Shown here piece by piece: positions 42,935 to 52,769 of a stretch of DNA of 53,383 bases (the stretch's first letter is position 1; every line of letters starts with the position of its first letter). The translations under genes were made by a program, and so were the position numbers. The DNA comes from Bacteroidota bacterium. GTDB taxonomy: Bacteria; Bacteroidota; Ignavibacteria; Ignavibacteriales; Melioribacteraceae. The notes under the pieces are model-generated. The model did not search any database, was not told where the DNA came from, and was given only the letters and a program-made list of their open reading frames with translations. The DNA is taken from the NCBI GenBank assembly GCA_023381535.1, contig JAMCSN010000180.1, positions 1 to 53,383 of the forward strand, in the 5' to 3' direction.

Positions 42935-44006
42935 TGTCGCCTCTACTGCTTTGGCTGCCCTGGGCTGGTGCTAATTCTTCGGACAACAAAAGCTGCGCAC
43001 CGTTTTTTACGACAGTTACGCCGGAATTTATTATACCTTTAGTACCTGGAATAAAAAATCCATTGTCAACCGGATTATCAGTATCAACTTCAACACGGAT
43101 AAATTTATTGGGTAACTGCTCTGCGTAGATCCAAGCTTTGCCTTGATACCAAACGATTGATTCAGAAGGAACAATTACGCCGTTTAAATTTTTCCCAACA
43201 GGCAGAAATGCTTTTACATTCATGCCGCCGCCTAATAAAGCGCCTGAAGTGATATAATAAAGAGTCTTTGTTTGAAACTGTGAATTTGCAAGGTGACCTG
43301 CCGAAACAAATCTGCAAGAAATTCTACCGCTAGTACCGGAAGAAGGCTGAATAAAAATATTATTCGGAATTTTTATATCTATCTCATCGGGAGGAAGAGA
43401 TATTTGAATCAATTCTTCTTTTAGGTAAAGCAGATTCTGCAATGAAGAAGAACCGCTGAATATCCAATTGGAAATTTCATTTCCCCATTGCTCAACGATT
43501 GTACTCTTTAAACTATTTAAATTTGTTTGAACGGAATTCATATCGGCTTTGTCGGATAAAAACGCAGCCTGCGCTGATTGATAGTCCTGTTCGCTCGCAA
43601 GATTTTTTTCATAAAGACTTTTTAAACGCTCAAAATTTTTCTGCGAGATTAAAAGATTTTCTTTTGACTTTGCCAACCGAGCTTTATCCGCCTCAAAGCT
43701 TTGAACATCCTTCGCTAAATCCTGAATAGAAACAACGGAGCCATACGCAGCCAATTGAGCTTGGTGTAATGTTTGAATTAATTCTGTAGTTGTTATCCCG
43801 GAGTTAGTTTGTTCCGAAGGGCTTAAATCAATAGTTGTAACTCCATTTTCAACTTGAATGCGTGAAGATGTTTTGAGGGAGTCATTTTCACCGGCTTTGT
43901 CTTGTTTATCATTTTTGCTTTGAATGAAATACCAGGCAGCTATTGCAAGAAGAATTATAAAAATAAATAGGGGTAAGGTAATCTTTGGATTTTTAATAAT
44001 TTTCAT
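42927..44006 (-). CDS. RND periplasmic adaptor (membrane fusion protein)
   Basis: 359 residues. One N-terminal transmembrane helix (LPLFIFIILLAIAAWYFIQ). A coiled-coil hairpin at about 95-170 (SFEADKARLAKSKENLLISQ, LYEKNLASEQDYQSAQAAF), then beta-barrel domains with ISLPPDEIDIKI and AFLPVGKNLNGVIVPSESIV. The lipoyl domain is shortened. It overlaps the RND gene by 8 bp. Substrate not evident; no CzcB-type metal motif. Confidence 0.85.
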   Translation of the reverse strand: MKIIKNPKITLPLFIFIILLAIAAWYFIQSKNDKQDKAGENDSLKTSSRIQVENGVTTIDLSPSEQTNSGITTTELIQTLHQAQLAAYGSVVSIQDLAKDVQSFEADKARLAKSKENLLISQKNFERLKSLYEKNLASEQDYQSAQAAFLSDKADMNSVQTNLNSLKSTIVEQWGNEISNWIFSGSSSLQNLLYLKEELIQISLPPDEIDIKIPNNIFIQPSSGTSGRISCRFVSAGHLANSQFQTKTLYYITSGALLGGGMNVKAFLPVGKNLNGVIVPSESIVWYQGKAWIYAEQLPNKFIRVEVDTDNPVDNGFFIPGTKGIINSGVTVVKNGAQLLLSEELAPAQGSQSSRGDND

Positions 44007-44096
44007 CGGTCAAATCTCTTTGTTAATATAAAAATAATGTTCTTAACGGTTAGCGCGCTAAGATTTCTATAAAACAAAACGGAACAAAAAGGATTA

Positions 44097-44423
44097 CTAA
44101 ATGCGGAGTATGGAAATGTATATGTATAAATTTTTACGAAAGAATTGCGGTAAAAACTTTAGCTGGCTGGTATTTAATGAATCGAAGTAGTTGTTACAAT
44201 AAAAGCTATGAGATATTACGAATGGATAAGCCGGAAAATGTTTTTTGTAATTATCTTTCAGCTTATCAATTGAAGAGATTAGACTATAATTTGCAGTTTC
44301 AATAAACGAATGATTTTCGATGTTATAATTCTGCTCGGCTTCTTTAGCGCTCAATTCGTTTGTAGAAGCAAAGAAAAGCGCTATTAGTATAAGGCTTAGA
44401 TATTTAGTTTTATTCAATTTCAT
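44097..44423 (-). CDS. Small exported protein upstream of the RND adaptor
   Basis: 108 residues from ATG 44423; an ATG two codons earlier is possible. Signal peptide about 1-26 (YLSLILIALFFASTNELSA). Mature part KEAEQNYNIENHSFIET with IDKLKDNYKKHFPAYP, two cysteine-free aromatic segments and one cysteine. No domain recognised. It precedes the adaptor by 90 bases on the same strand; a periplasmic accessory of the efflux system is possible but not shown. Confidence 0.55.
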   Translation of the reverse strand: MKLNKTKYLSLILIALFFASTNELSAKEAEQNYNIENHSFIETANYSLISSIDKLKDNYKKHFPAYPFVISHSFYCNNYFDSLNTSQLKFLPQFFRKNLYIYISILRI

Positions 44424-44496
44424 AAACAAACATAATAAATTTTATAAAATAGAACTGTTACGTTTATCAATTACATAATGTTTGATAAATGCGTTA

Positions 44497-46887
44497 TTAT
44501 TTAACCGCAACCTTTATCATGTCATTAATAAAAAAGGTGCAAAACATAAAATATAATAAAGTGCTGCCCGTTATTATTATTGGTAAAGTTGCAAATCCAG
44601 TTAAGCCGATAGATAAAAATATACTTGCAAATAATAGATCCACAATAACGACCCACAATAATACTTTTCCTATGGGTTGGTTGTAAAAACGTTTGCTAGT
44701 GCGCACTATAAATATGTTAAAAATGCCCGCAAAAAATAGTATTGCAAATCCAAATGAATGCAACTTATTAATATCGGTAAGACGAAAATATTTTTTAACT
44801 ATAAACAACCATACCAACGATTCAACAACCATTAACAATCCTAAAAGAAAACCTTTTTTTACAAGTGGTTTTATATCCCAGCTTTCCGGTTTTTTTGACC
44901 AGCTTACAGTATCAGTGGATAATGCCAAAGAAACGAAATCAACAATAAACAACAACAGAATCATATCAAATGCATTTACTACAAACTGCCCGGTCATAAT
45001 ATAGGCGGCGCATACAAATACAACCGTAAAAAGAGTTTTTGAAATTTTGCTCATTACCCAATTGGTAATACGGTGGTGTATTGTACGACCAACAGCTATC
45101 AAATTAATGATGCTCTCTAATCCTTCCTTAAGTAAAATTACACTGGCAGCTTGCTTAGCAACATCGGTAGCAGATTTAACTGCAATACCAACCTCAGCTT
45201 GTTTTAAGGCAGGCGCATCATTTACACCGTCACCGGTCATTCCTGTTATTTCATGGTGTTGTTGTAAGTTTTTTACTATGGTAAACTTATCTTCAGGTAA
45301 TACTTCAGCAAATCCGCTATGAGAAATAATAATAGAATGATAATCACCCTCAGCAGAATTATTTCGTAATAAGTTTGCCGAAGCAATATCATTACCTACA
45401 CCAACCTGTTTTGCAATTTCTTCAGCAATCGGTAAAGCATCACCGGTTAGCATTTTTACTTTTACACCTAATTGTTTTATTTCTGAAATCATCTGTGCAG
45501 AATCCGGTAAAGGAGGATCTACGAGGGCAACAATGCCAGCCAGTTCTGTTTTGTTATCTCTCTCAATTGCAACAGCCATTGTTCTGAAACCCTTTTCAGC
45601 CCAAGCGTTAACAGTTTCATCAAGATTTGTCTTTTGTATGTTACACAAGCTTTTAAGTGTATTATATGCACCCTTCATCACTTTAAACTGTTTACCATCT
45701 TTTTGTATCACCGCTTCAGTTCTTTTAATGGCTGCTGAAAACGGAGTAAAGGAAATTTGTTGATAACCGGAAGAAGCAATTTTATTTTCAGATGCTTTTC
45801 GAAAGAAAGATCGATCAATCGGGTCATTGTTAGCTTCTACAGATGCCAATACACCATAAAGAAGCACATCATCAATTTTAAGATTGTCAGCTGGTACGAT
45901 ATCCTGTATAGATAATTTGTTTTGTGTAATAGTTCCTGTTTTATCAATACACAATGTAGTAAGTGTAGCAGCATCTTCGGTTGCACTTAAGCGGCTTACC
46001 AAAATACCTTTATCTGCTAATTGTTTTGCCCCTTTTGCCATACTTACAGTAAACATTGCGGGTAGTGCAACCGGAACGGCTGATACCAACAAAATAAGTA
46101 ATAAAGGAAGGATAGATAAAAAAGTTTCACCTCGTAATAAAGAAAATGCAGTAGTAATACCCACAAAAATCAATACAATTAAAAATAATATCTTCACTAC
46201 ATTGGCTACTACTTCCTCCATATGCAGGCGTGGTTTTGCTGTTTGTACTAATTGAGCCGTCTTACCAAAAAAAGTATTGATACCTGTTACAGTTACAACG
46301 GCATTGCATTCCCCGCTCTTAATAACAGAGCCTGAATAAAGCATATCACTTTCCTTTTTAGCGATGAGCATAGATTCACCGGTGAGTGCCGACTGGTCTG
46401 CACTTAAACTGCCATCAATAATCATGGCATCGGCAGTTATAAAATCACCGGTGCGTATGCGTAAAATATCTCCCGGGACTAATTGACTGCCTTCTATGTT
46501 TAGCCATTTACCATTACGTAATACACGTACAATCACTTGCAGACTTTGCTTTAGCGCTCGCACTGTTTTAGCTGCTTTACTTTCTTGTATAAAGCCAACG
46601 ATAGCATTAAATAACATCAATCCGCCGATTAGATAGACATCCACATATTTTTGCAGCAAAAAAGAAACTAAAACAGTTAACTCAAGCATAATAGCTGTTA
46701 GTCCCCAAAAGTGTTTAAGAAAAATTAGAACTTTGGATTGTTTTTTCTCTTTAACTTCATTAAGTCCATAAGTGTTTTGCCGTTGTTTTACTTCCTCATT
46801 AGTAAGACCATCGGCGGCTTGCACTTTCAGTTCCGATAAAACATCCGCTACCGTTTTTGTTTTGTCTGGATTGATTTGATTGGACAT
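44497..46887 (-). CDS. P3A-type proton-translocating P-type ATPase
   Basis: 796 residues. The short cytoplasmic N-terminus, SALTGES, AVPVALPAMFTVSMAKGA, CIDKTGTITQNKL, VKMLTGDALPIA and MTGDGVNDAPALKQAEVGI match plasma-membrane H+-ATPases (P3A), not the magnesium or calcium types; the unusually brief sequence ends soon after helix 10 without the fungal/plant regulatory tail. It pumps protons outward at the cost of ATP. It is 16 bases after the DedA gene, so it is the last gene of the kinase-TolC-adaptor-RND-DedA transcript. By eye it is more A/T-rich than the neighbouring pumps, which could point to separate acquisition. Confidence 0.9.
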   Translation of the reverse strand: MSNQINPDKTKTVADVLSELKVQAADGLTNEEVKQRQNTYGLNEVKEKKQSKVLIFLKHFWGLTAIMLELTVLVSFLLQKYVDVYLIGGLMLFNAIVGFIQESKAAKTVRALKQSLQVIVRVLRNGKWLNIEGSQLVPGDILRIRTGDFITADAMIIDGSLSADQSALTGESMLIAKKESDMLYSGSVIKSGECNAVVTVTGINTFFGKTAQLVQTAKPRLHMEEVVANVVKILFLIVLIFVGITTAFSLLRGETFLSILPLLLILLVSAVPVALPAMFTVSMAKGAKQLADKGILVSRLSATEDAATLTTLCIDKTGTITQNKLSIQDIVPADNLKIDDVLLYGVLASVEANNDPIDRSFFRKASENKIASSGYQQISFTPFSAAIKRTEAVIQKDGKQFKVMKGAYNTLKSLCNIQKTNLDETVNAWAEKGFRTMAVAIERDNKTELAGIVALVDPPLPDSAQMISEIKQLGVKVKMLTGDALPIAEEIAKQVGVGNDIASANLLRNNSAEGDYHSIIISHSGFAEVLPEDKFTIVKNLQQHHEITGMTGDGVNDAPALKQAEVGIAVKSATDVAKQAASVILLKEGLESIINLIAVGRTIHHRITNWVMSKISKTLFTVVFVCAAYIMTGQFVVNAFDMILLLFIVDFVSLALSTDTVSWSKKPESWDIKPLVKKGFLLGLLMVVESLVWLFIVKKYFRLTDINKLHSFGFAILFFAGIFNIFIVRTSKRFYNQPIGKVLLWVVIVDLLFASIFLSIGLTGFATLPIIITGSTLLYFMFCTFFINDMIKVAVK

Positions 46888-46903
46888 GTTATTTCTTATT
46901 TCG

Positions 46904-47530
46904 CTATTTACTTCTTGTGTTAGAATTTATTTTTCTATTGGATACTTTGGTTTTAACAATAAAATAAATTATCAATAGTATTAAGACTATAAATGCTATC
47001 AGTAAAATATGATTATGAACCTGTTCTATTATAACCATCCACTTTTTTCCTACTGAATAGCCCAACAAAACAAAAGTTAGAGACCATAAAAATCCTCCTG
47101 AGTAGGCAAAAAAAGCGAATTTAGAATAATTTGTTTTTGTACTTCCGGCAACAATGGCGGTTAAATGCCTTATGCCCGGAATAAAATATCCGAATAGAAA
47201 CACCCAACTGCCATATCCCTCTAACCACTTTTTTGTTTTAATCAATCTACTTTCTGTAATATGAAAAAAGTGACCCCGTTTATATAAAAATCTTATTCCC
47301 AAAGTACGGCCCAAAAAGAAACTTATTGAAATGCCTGATATGCTGCCGAAAAATGATGAGATAATGGTTGGAATAAGTTGTAAATCATTTTGAGATACAA
47401 GATATCCGGCGAAAGTAAGGATTGTTTCGTCCGGTATGGGCAATCCGATAATGCCCAAAGCCATTGAGGTAAATAAACCAAAATAACCATATTGCTCAAT
47501 TAGATGTAAGGCAACTTCTAGAATGGTCAA
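46904..47530 (-). CDS. DedA/SNARE-associated family membrane protein
   Basis: 208 residues. Classical DedA features: GYFGLFTSMALGIIGLPIPD, the ETILTFAGYL motif, ISFFLGRTLG, and FGYFIPGIRHLTAIVAGSTK (re-entrant loops and G-xxx-R-xxx-G). Members flip or transport lipid carriers such as undecaprenyl phosphate and affect proton-motive force and drug tolerance. The 4-bp ATGA overlap with the upstream RND gene makes it part of the efflux operon. Confidence 0.92.
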   Translation of the reverse strand: MTILEVALHLIEQYGYFGLFTSMALGIIGLPIPDETILTFAGYLVSQNDLQLIPTIISSFFGSISGISISFFLGRTLGIRFLYKRGHFFHITESRLIKTKKWLEGYGSWVFLFGYFIPGIRHLTAIVAGSTKTNYSKFAFFAYSGGFLWSLTFVLLGYSVGKKWMVIIEQVHNHILLIAFIVLILLIIYFIVKTKVSNRKINSNTRSK

Positions 47531-50500
47531 TCCTCAATAATTTTTAAAATGGTTGGCAGTACAATCAGCAAAAGCGGAAGCGCAATAATAAATCCGCCGA
47601 TAATTGCAATTGCCAACGGCTGATGCATTTGAGCACCCGTTCCGATTCCAAGCGCCAGCGGAAATAATGCAGCAATAGCGCCAAGAGCCGTCATTAAATT
47701 AGGACGGATTCGTTTGGAAACAGCATTCATTATAGCTTCATTCACACTGTTAGTTTTCTTCTCTTCGCGAAACTGCAAGTATGTAAATATCGAATTCTCA
47801 CCTATAATTCCAACAATCATAATTATTCCGGTATAGCTTCCGACGTTCAACGGAGTGCCGGTTATAAACAATGCTGCAACGCTTCCCGAGATTCCCAAGA
47901 CAGCGATAAATATAATTGCAAGAGAGAGTTTTATGTTTCGGAAAAGAAACAGAATTACCGTAAACACCAAGAGAACGGCGGAAAGTAGAATTATAAGAAG
48001 TTCTGAAAAAGCGTTCTGCTGTTCTGCGTATGCGCCGCCGTAAATAATCTGGTAGCCTGCCGGCAGCGTAATTCTTTTAGATATTTTGCTTTGAATTTCC
48101 TTCAGAGTGCTTCCAAGATCGCGGTTATTAAGCCGTGCTGTTACCGCCACCATCGGTTTTAGATTTTCCTTCTCAATTTCGGCAACACCTTTTTTTATTT
48201 CGATATTTGCAAATTCATTTATCGGTTTTATTCTGCCGTCCTTCAGAAAAAGAAAAGTTTTGTTTAAGTCGCGGTCGGTTTTATCATAACCTTTTTCGAA
48301 CATCTTGATGTTGACTAATTGATTTTTTTCTAAAACACCGCCGACAATAGTTCCCTCGATTTTTGTCTGCATTTGAAATTGAAAATCGCTTGGAGTAAGA
48401 TTATACTTTGCCAGTTCGTCAATTTTAGGAACGGTATGAATTTCCGGACCGGCAATAACAATTCCGTTAAATACATCGGCGGTTCCTTGAACATTCGAAA
48501 CGACTGCAGCAACGCTGTCGGCAATCTCTTTTAGCTTTGCATGATCATCACCGAAAATTTTTATTTCAACCGGTTGAACAGAACTCATCAAGTCGCCAAG
48601 CATATCGGTAATGACCTGACCGAAATCGACGCGGAGCGAAGGAAGAACCGCTTCAATTTTTTTTCTTATTTCATCCGAAACTTCTGCGGTGGTTTTGCTT
48701 CTTTTCTTTTTAAGCTGGATTAGATAATCTCCACGGTTTGGTTCGGTTATAAAAAAGCCCATTTGAGTTCCGGCTCTGCGCGAAAAACTTTCCACCTCCG
48801 GCGTCTTTAATAGAATTCCGTCTACAACTTTCAACATGCGGTCGGTTTCATCTAAAGACGTTCCGGGCGGACTGCCAAAATCCAGTACAATAGATCCCTC
48901 ATCCATCTCCGGTAAAAATCCGCTTGGAAGTTTTGGAAGAAGAAATATTGCCGTCGCTATTAATAACACAACAAAAGCAATTGAGATGTAAGGACGATTG
49001 ATAAAAAAGTAAACCCAGTTTCTTTTCTTAACTCCTTTCAAATTACTTTCAACAGTATGCGTTTCTTTTGACAGCAGAAGATAAATTACCGGAAGACCGA
49101 TCCACGTTACAAAGAAAGAGCAAAGAAGTGTAATGATCATTGTGTCGGTCATAACCTTAAAATATGCGCCGGCAACTCCGCCCATCAAAACGAACGGAAG
49201 AAAAATTACAATTGTGCTTAACGACGAACCGACCATTGCAGGCAGAAGATATTTGACTGCCTTGCCGACAAGGTGAATGCTTTTCTCTTCCGGATTTTCT
49301 TCGTGCGCACGATGGATTTGTTCAATCACCACAATAGCATCGTCTATAATTAAACCTATTGCAGCGGCAATTGCGCCGATAGTCATAATGTTAAAAGTAT
49401 AACCGAGCGAGTAAAGAACAACCAGCGTTAATCCTAATGTTACTGGAATTGTAATTAAGATTACGGAGCTTGCCTGAAACGATCTCAAAAAAATTATGGT
49501 TATAATTATCGCAAGCAAAAGACCGATCCACAAAACATCTTTTAGACTGCTTATGGAATCACCTACAAAATCCGCCTGGTTATAGAACGGCTTTAACTCT
49601 ACGTCCTTTGGTAAAATCTTTTTTAATCCGGTTAATTGACCTTTCACTCCGTTAACAACATCAATCAAATTTGCTTTAGGTTGTTTTACTATAGCTATTA
49701 GCGGAACATCTTTTCCGTTGGCGTTAATTCTTATGTAATCACGCCGTTCGGAAATTCTAATTTCCGATATATCCTTAAGTGCAATTTTATTTTTAGGAGT
49801 GTTTACAATAACAGTATTTTCAAGCTCGCTCTTTTTATTGATGGTTGCGTCGGTCAGCGTCAAATATAAACGGTTGTAACTTATCTCAAATCCGTTGGAA
49901 GCAATGAAGTTGTACTTTGCCAGAATATCGGCAATTTCTTGAGGAGTAATTCTCAGATTGCTCAGTTTTAACGGATCAAGAATTATCTGATATTCTTTAA
50001 CCTTTCCGCCGATTATCGCTACGTCTGAAACGCCTTGGACGCGCGAAAGAAACGGTTTAACTGTAAACTCGGCAAGCTGCCTTAGTTCAATTTGACTCTT
50101 CTTCTTACCTTCGAGCGAGAACCCCATCACCGGTAAAATCGAAGGATTCATTTTTTCCACTGTAATATTTATTCCCGGAGGAAGATTCTGTTTGATTGCA
50201 TTAATCTGCGCTTCAATTCTTTGTTTGCCAAGATCAACATCGCTTCCCCAGTTTAGGAATGCGGAAATCTCGCAGCTGCCGCGACTTGTTATGCTTCGTA
50301 CAATGTTTAATTCTTCAACCCGTTTGATTGCATTTTCCAACGGCACAGTTACTGTAACCATCATTTTATCAACAGGCTGCTCGCCGTTATCTGCAATAAT
50401 TTTTATTTTGGGAAAAGTTATATCCGGAAAGAGCCCTGTTTTTATTTTTATTAATGAATACGCTCCGCCAAGAAGAATCATTAATAAAATAACTGCAATC

Positions 50501-50532
50501 GGACCTTTATATTTGACATAAATATTACTCAT
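47527..50532 (-). CDS. RND efflux pump, second system
   Basis: 1001 residues. N-terminal KGPIAVILLMILLGGAYSLI, helix 4 proton relay GLIIDDAIVVIEQIHRAHEE, periplasmic domains with KFNFIASNGFEIS-type segments, and helix 11 GIIGENSIFTYLQFREEKK. Motifs differ from the first pump (DDAIVVIEQ versus DDAVIDVEN), so the two have different substrates. Short loop lengths put it among the CzcA-like rather than AcrB-like pumps, but multidrug function is possible. Four bases after the adaptor gene. Confidence 0.9.
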   Translation of the reverse strand: MSNIYVKYKGPIAVILLMILLGGAYSLIKIKTGLFPDITFPKIKIIADNGEQPVDKMMVTVTVPLENAIKRVEELNIVRSITSRGSCEISAFLNWGSDVDLGKQRIEAQINAIKQNLPPGINITVEKMNPSILPVMGFSLEGKKKSQIELRQLAEFTVKPFLSRVQGVSDVAIIGGKVKEYQIILDPLKLSNLRITPQEIADILAKYNFIASNGFEISYNRLYLTLTDATINKKSELENTVIVNTPKNKIALKDISEIRISERRDYIRINANGKDVPLIAIVKQPKANLIDVVNGVKGQLTGLKKILPKDVELKPFYNQADFVGDSISSLKDVLWIGLLLAIIITIIFLRSFQASSVILITIPVTLGLTLVVLYSLGYTFNIMTIGAIAAAIGLIIDDAIVVIEQIHRAHEENPEEKSIHLVGKAVKYLLPAMVGSSLSTIVIFLPFVLMGGVAGAYFKVMTDTMIITLLCSFFVTWIGLPVIYLLLSKETHTVESNLKGVKKRNWVYFFINRPYISIAFVVLLIATAIFLLPKLPSGFLPEMDEGSIVLDFGSPPGTSLDETDRMLKVVDGILLKTPEVESFSRRAGTQMGFFITEPNRGDYLIQLKKKRSKTTAEVSDEIRKKIEAVLPSLRVDFGQVITDMLGDLMSSVQPVEIKIFGDDHAKLKEIADSVAAVVSNVQGTADVFNGIVIAGPEIHTVPKIDELAKYNLTPSDFQFQMQTKIEGTIVGGVLEKNQLVNIKMFEKGYDKTDRDLNKTFLFLKDGRIKPINEFANIEIKKGVAEIEKENLKPMVAVTARLNNRDLGSTLKEIQSKISKRITLPAGYQIIYGGAYAEQQNAFSELLIILLSAVLLVFTVILFLFRNIKLSLAIIFIAVLGISGSVAALFITGTPLNVGSYTGIIMIVGIIGENSIFTYLQFREEKKTNSVNEAIMNAVSKRIRPNLMTALGAIAALFPLALGIGTGAQMHQPLAIAIIGGFIIALPLLLIVLPTILKIIED

Positions 50533-50536
50533 AACT

Positions 50537-51484
50537 TCATTTCCTTATCAATACTTTTGCGGTATCGGGCAGACCGAAGGCGCCCTCAGAAACAATTCGA
50601 TCATCCTTAGTTAAATTATTATCGAGCAATTGAACGACGCTATCGTTCTCAATTCCTTTGCCAACATTAACCTTCACTGCAGTGGAATCGTTAATTAATT
50701 TCATCACCCAAAATTTTGATTGTGTTTCATCTGTCATCAAAGCAGATTTCGGAACGGTCAAAGCGTTTGAGAAAGTTTGCACCGGAATTTTCACAATCAC
50801 GTTTAAGTTTTCAGGTAGATTCCCGGGTTGTGAAAGCCGGATCAAATACGTCTGCGTCTGCGACGCTAGATCGACGCTTGGCAAAACTTTATTTATTATT
50901 CCGCTCATCAATTTTCCATCCGGCAGATCGATTGCGCATGCGCTTCCCAATTTTACGCTTGACACAAACTGGTAAGGAACATTAAGCTGAATAACCAGAG
51001 ACGACGGATCGGAAATAACGGCAATCTGTTCGCCGTCGGTTACAAAATCTCCTATGTTATGATTCTGTTCTGTAAATACGCCTGAAGTTTTTATCCTTAC
51101 AGTTACAATTCCTTTAAACGAATCCTTTCCTTTAATTGTATCCTTGCCAAGATTAATATCCATCTTGCCGTCGGCTGAAGATTCTTTTGTTTGTATCTGC
51201 AAAATTTCATCGCCGGCATTTACACCGTCGCCGATCTTCTTAAAAAATTTTACAATGAACCCTTGAAATGTTGCGCGCACAATTTCCTTTTTCTGAAAAA
51301 TTGTGTTGGCGTTCAACTGCAAATAATCGTTCATGTTTTTCAAAGAAGGATTTACAACAAAAACCGGCGCGCCGTTTTCCCCATCGGAGGTTTTATCGCT
51401 TCCACTGCCGCAAGACGAAAGAAGCGCAAGCAATAAAGCTGCCGACAATGCAAAAACATATTTCCTTTTTTTAAGATGTTTCAT
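50537..51484 (-). CDS. RND periplasmic adaptor, lipoprotein
   Basis: 315 residues. Lipoprotein signal peptide with lipobox LLSSC (cysteine near residue 26). Biotin/lipoyl-like segment GFIVKFFKKIGDGVNAGDE, a beta-barrel with FTEQNHNIGDFVTDGEQIAV, and NVIVKIPVQTFSNALTVPKS. Lacks the long coiled-coil hairpin, unlike the first adaptor. Located between TolC and RND genes with gaps of 1 and 4 bases. Confidence 0.88.
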   Translation of the reverse strand: MKHLKKRKYVFALSAALLLALLSSCGSGSDKTSDGENGAPVFVVNPSLKNMNDYLQLNANTIFQKKEIVRATFQGFIVKFFKKIGDGVNAGDEILQIQTKESSADGKMDINLGKDTIKGKDSFKGIVTVRIKTSGVFTEQNHNIGDFVTDGEQIAVISDPSSLVIQLNVPYQFVSSVKLGSACAIDLPDGKLMSGIINKVLPSVDLASQTQTYLIRLSQPGNLPENLNVIVKIPVQTFSNALTVPKSALMTDETQSKFWVMKLINDSTAVKVNVGKGIENDSVVQLLDNNLTKDDRIVSEGAFGLPDTAKVLIRK

Positions 51485-51485
51485 T

Positions 51486-52751
51486 TCACCAATTCCAATA
51501 ATTGTAATTATTTATTTCAAGCTGGTAATTTATTTCCGTACTGATGTTATTTTTTTGAAGATCAATATAGTTTTTGAGAAGAGTTAGATACTCAATCATC
51601 GAAAGCGAACCATGCTCAATTTGTTTCTTTGCCAAAGAGATAACCTGCTTGTAATCTTCAATCTGGCTTTGAAGATTATCAAGAGAATATTTTAGCGATT
51701 TGATTTTTTCTAATCCGTTCTGCTGCTGCAAAAAAAGATTTTTCTCGAAGTAATCTTTGTTCTGCATTATAGTCTTTCCATAAATATCATTTTGCTGGCG
51801 GGTAATATTTCTTTGATTGCCGTCAAAAACCGGCAGAGAAAAATTAATGCCGGCGCTTAATCCGAACTTGCGCTGAATGTTATTCAACTCAACGGCATTC
51901 AAACCGGTATTAAAAAATACATTTACCTGCGGCTGGTATTTCGTCTCGAAAAGCTGCTGCCGGTTAGCAAGAACCAAACTATCAATTGAGAACTTGGTTA
52001 CAAAATTAGATTGAACGGCTTGCTTTGAAATATTCAGATTCACATTTTCTAAAACAACGGCGCTTGTATCTTTGATCCCGCATACAGCGTTCAACTGGAC
52101 TAGACCGCTTTTATAATTCCTCCAAATCTCGTCGAGCTGCGTCTGCTGATTCTTAAATTCAATTTTAAGAAGTAGAAAATCCTGAGCTTTCGTAAAACCT
52201 TTTTCAACCAATTCCCCGGTTATTCTTAGTTGCTCTTTAAGGTTCTCAATATTTTCTTTTGTTAGATTATAAAGCAGCAGATTTTGGATACAGTTTAGAT
52301 ATTGATCCGTTACTGCCTTTTTAAGATTATGCTTCTCAATCTGAATGCTGTTCGAGATGCTTTTATTCGATAATTCATTTTTACTTTGCAGCGCGTCAAG
52401 CAGATTGCCGTTAAAAATATTCTTCGCAAAATTTACCTGCGCCGAGTATAACCCGCCGTTTGTCAGACCAATATCGTAGCCAATCGCGTTCGGATCCGGA
52501 TTAGCTGTAACAATTCCGCCGCTGTTGTTAAAGTATGGAACAAACAAGTAATTACCGGTCAAAGAAATCTGGAAAGCCGAGTTTTGTGCTTTGTCCAATT
52601 CGTTCTGAAGATTGTTCACCGGAATTTGGTTTCGCAACTCGTTGAGCGGCGCTGCATTTTCCAACGCCTTACCGATGTAATAATCAAGATTCTTCTGTGC
52701 AAAAAGATTTGACGCAAATAGAATCAGCGTAATAAAAATTATTCTTTTCAT
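51486..52751 (-). CDS. TolC-family outer-membrane channel protein
   Basis: 421 residues. Signal peptide about 1-18 (IIFITLILFASNLFAQ). Two TolC-like repeats: strands and helices with FQISLTGNYLFVPYFNNSG, then AVTDQYLNCIQNLLLYNLTK; the second with YQPQVNVFFNTGLNAVELN, FSLPVFDGNQRNITRQQ. The protein ends in a short aromatic tail. First transporter gene in this module, 18 bases after the sensor kinase. Confidence 0.88.
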   Translation of the reverse strand: MKRIIFITLILFASNLFAQKNLDYYIGKALENAAPLNELRNQIPVNNLQNELDKAQNSAFQISLTGNYLFVPYFNNSGGIVTANPDPNAIGYDIGLTNGGLYSAQVNFAKNIFNGNLLDALQSKNELSNKSISNSIQIEKHNLKKAVTDQYLNCIQNLLLYNLTKENIENLKEQLRITGELVEKGFTKAQDFLLLKIEFKNQQTQLDEIWRNYKSGLVQLNAVCGIKDTSAVVLENVNLNISKQAVQSNFVTKFSIDSLVLANRQQLFETKYQPQVNVFFNTGLNAVELNNIQRKFGLSAGINFSLPVFDGNQRNITRQQNDIYGKTIMQNKDYFEKNLFLQQQNGLEKIKSLKYSLDNLQSQIEDYKQVISLAKKQIEHGSLSMIEYLTLLKNYIDLQKNNISTEINYQLEINNYNYWNW

Positions 52752-52769
52752 TCTATTATCATTTATAAT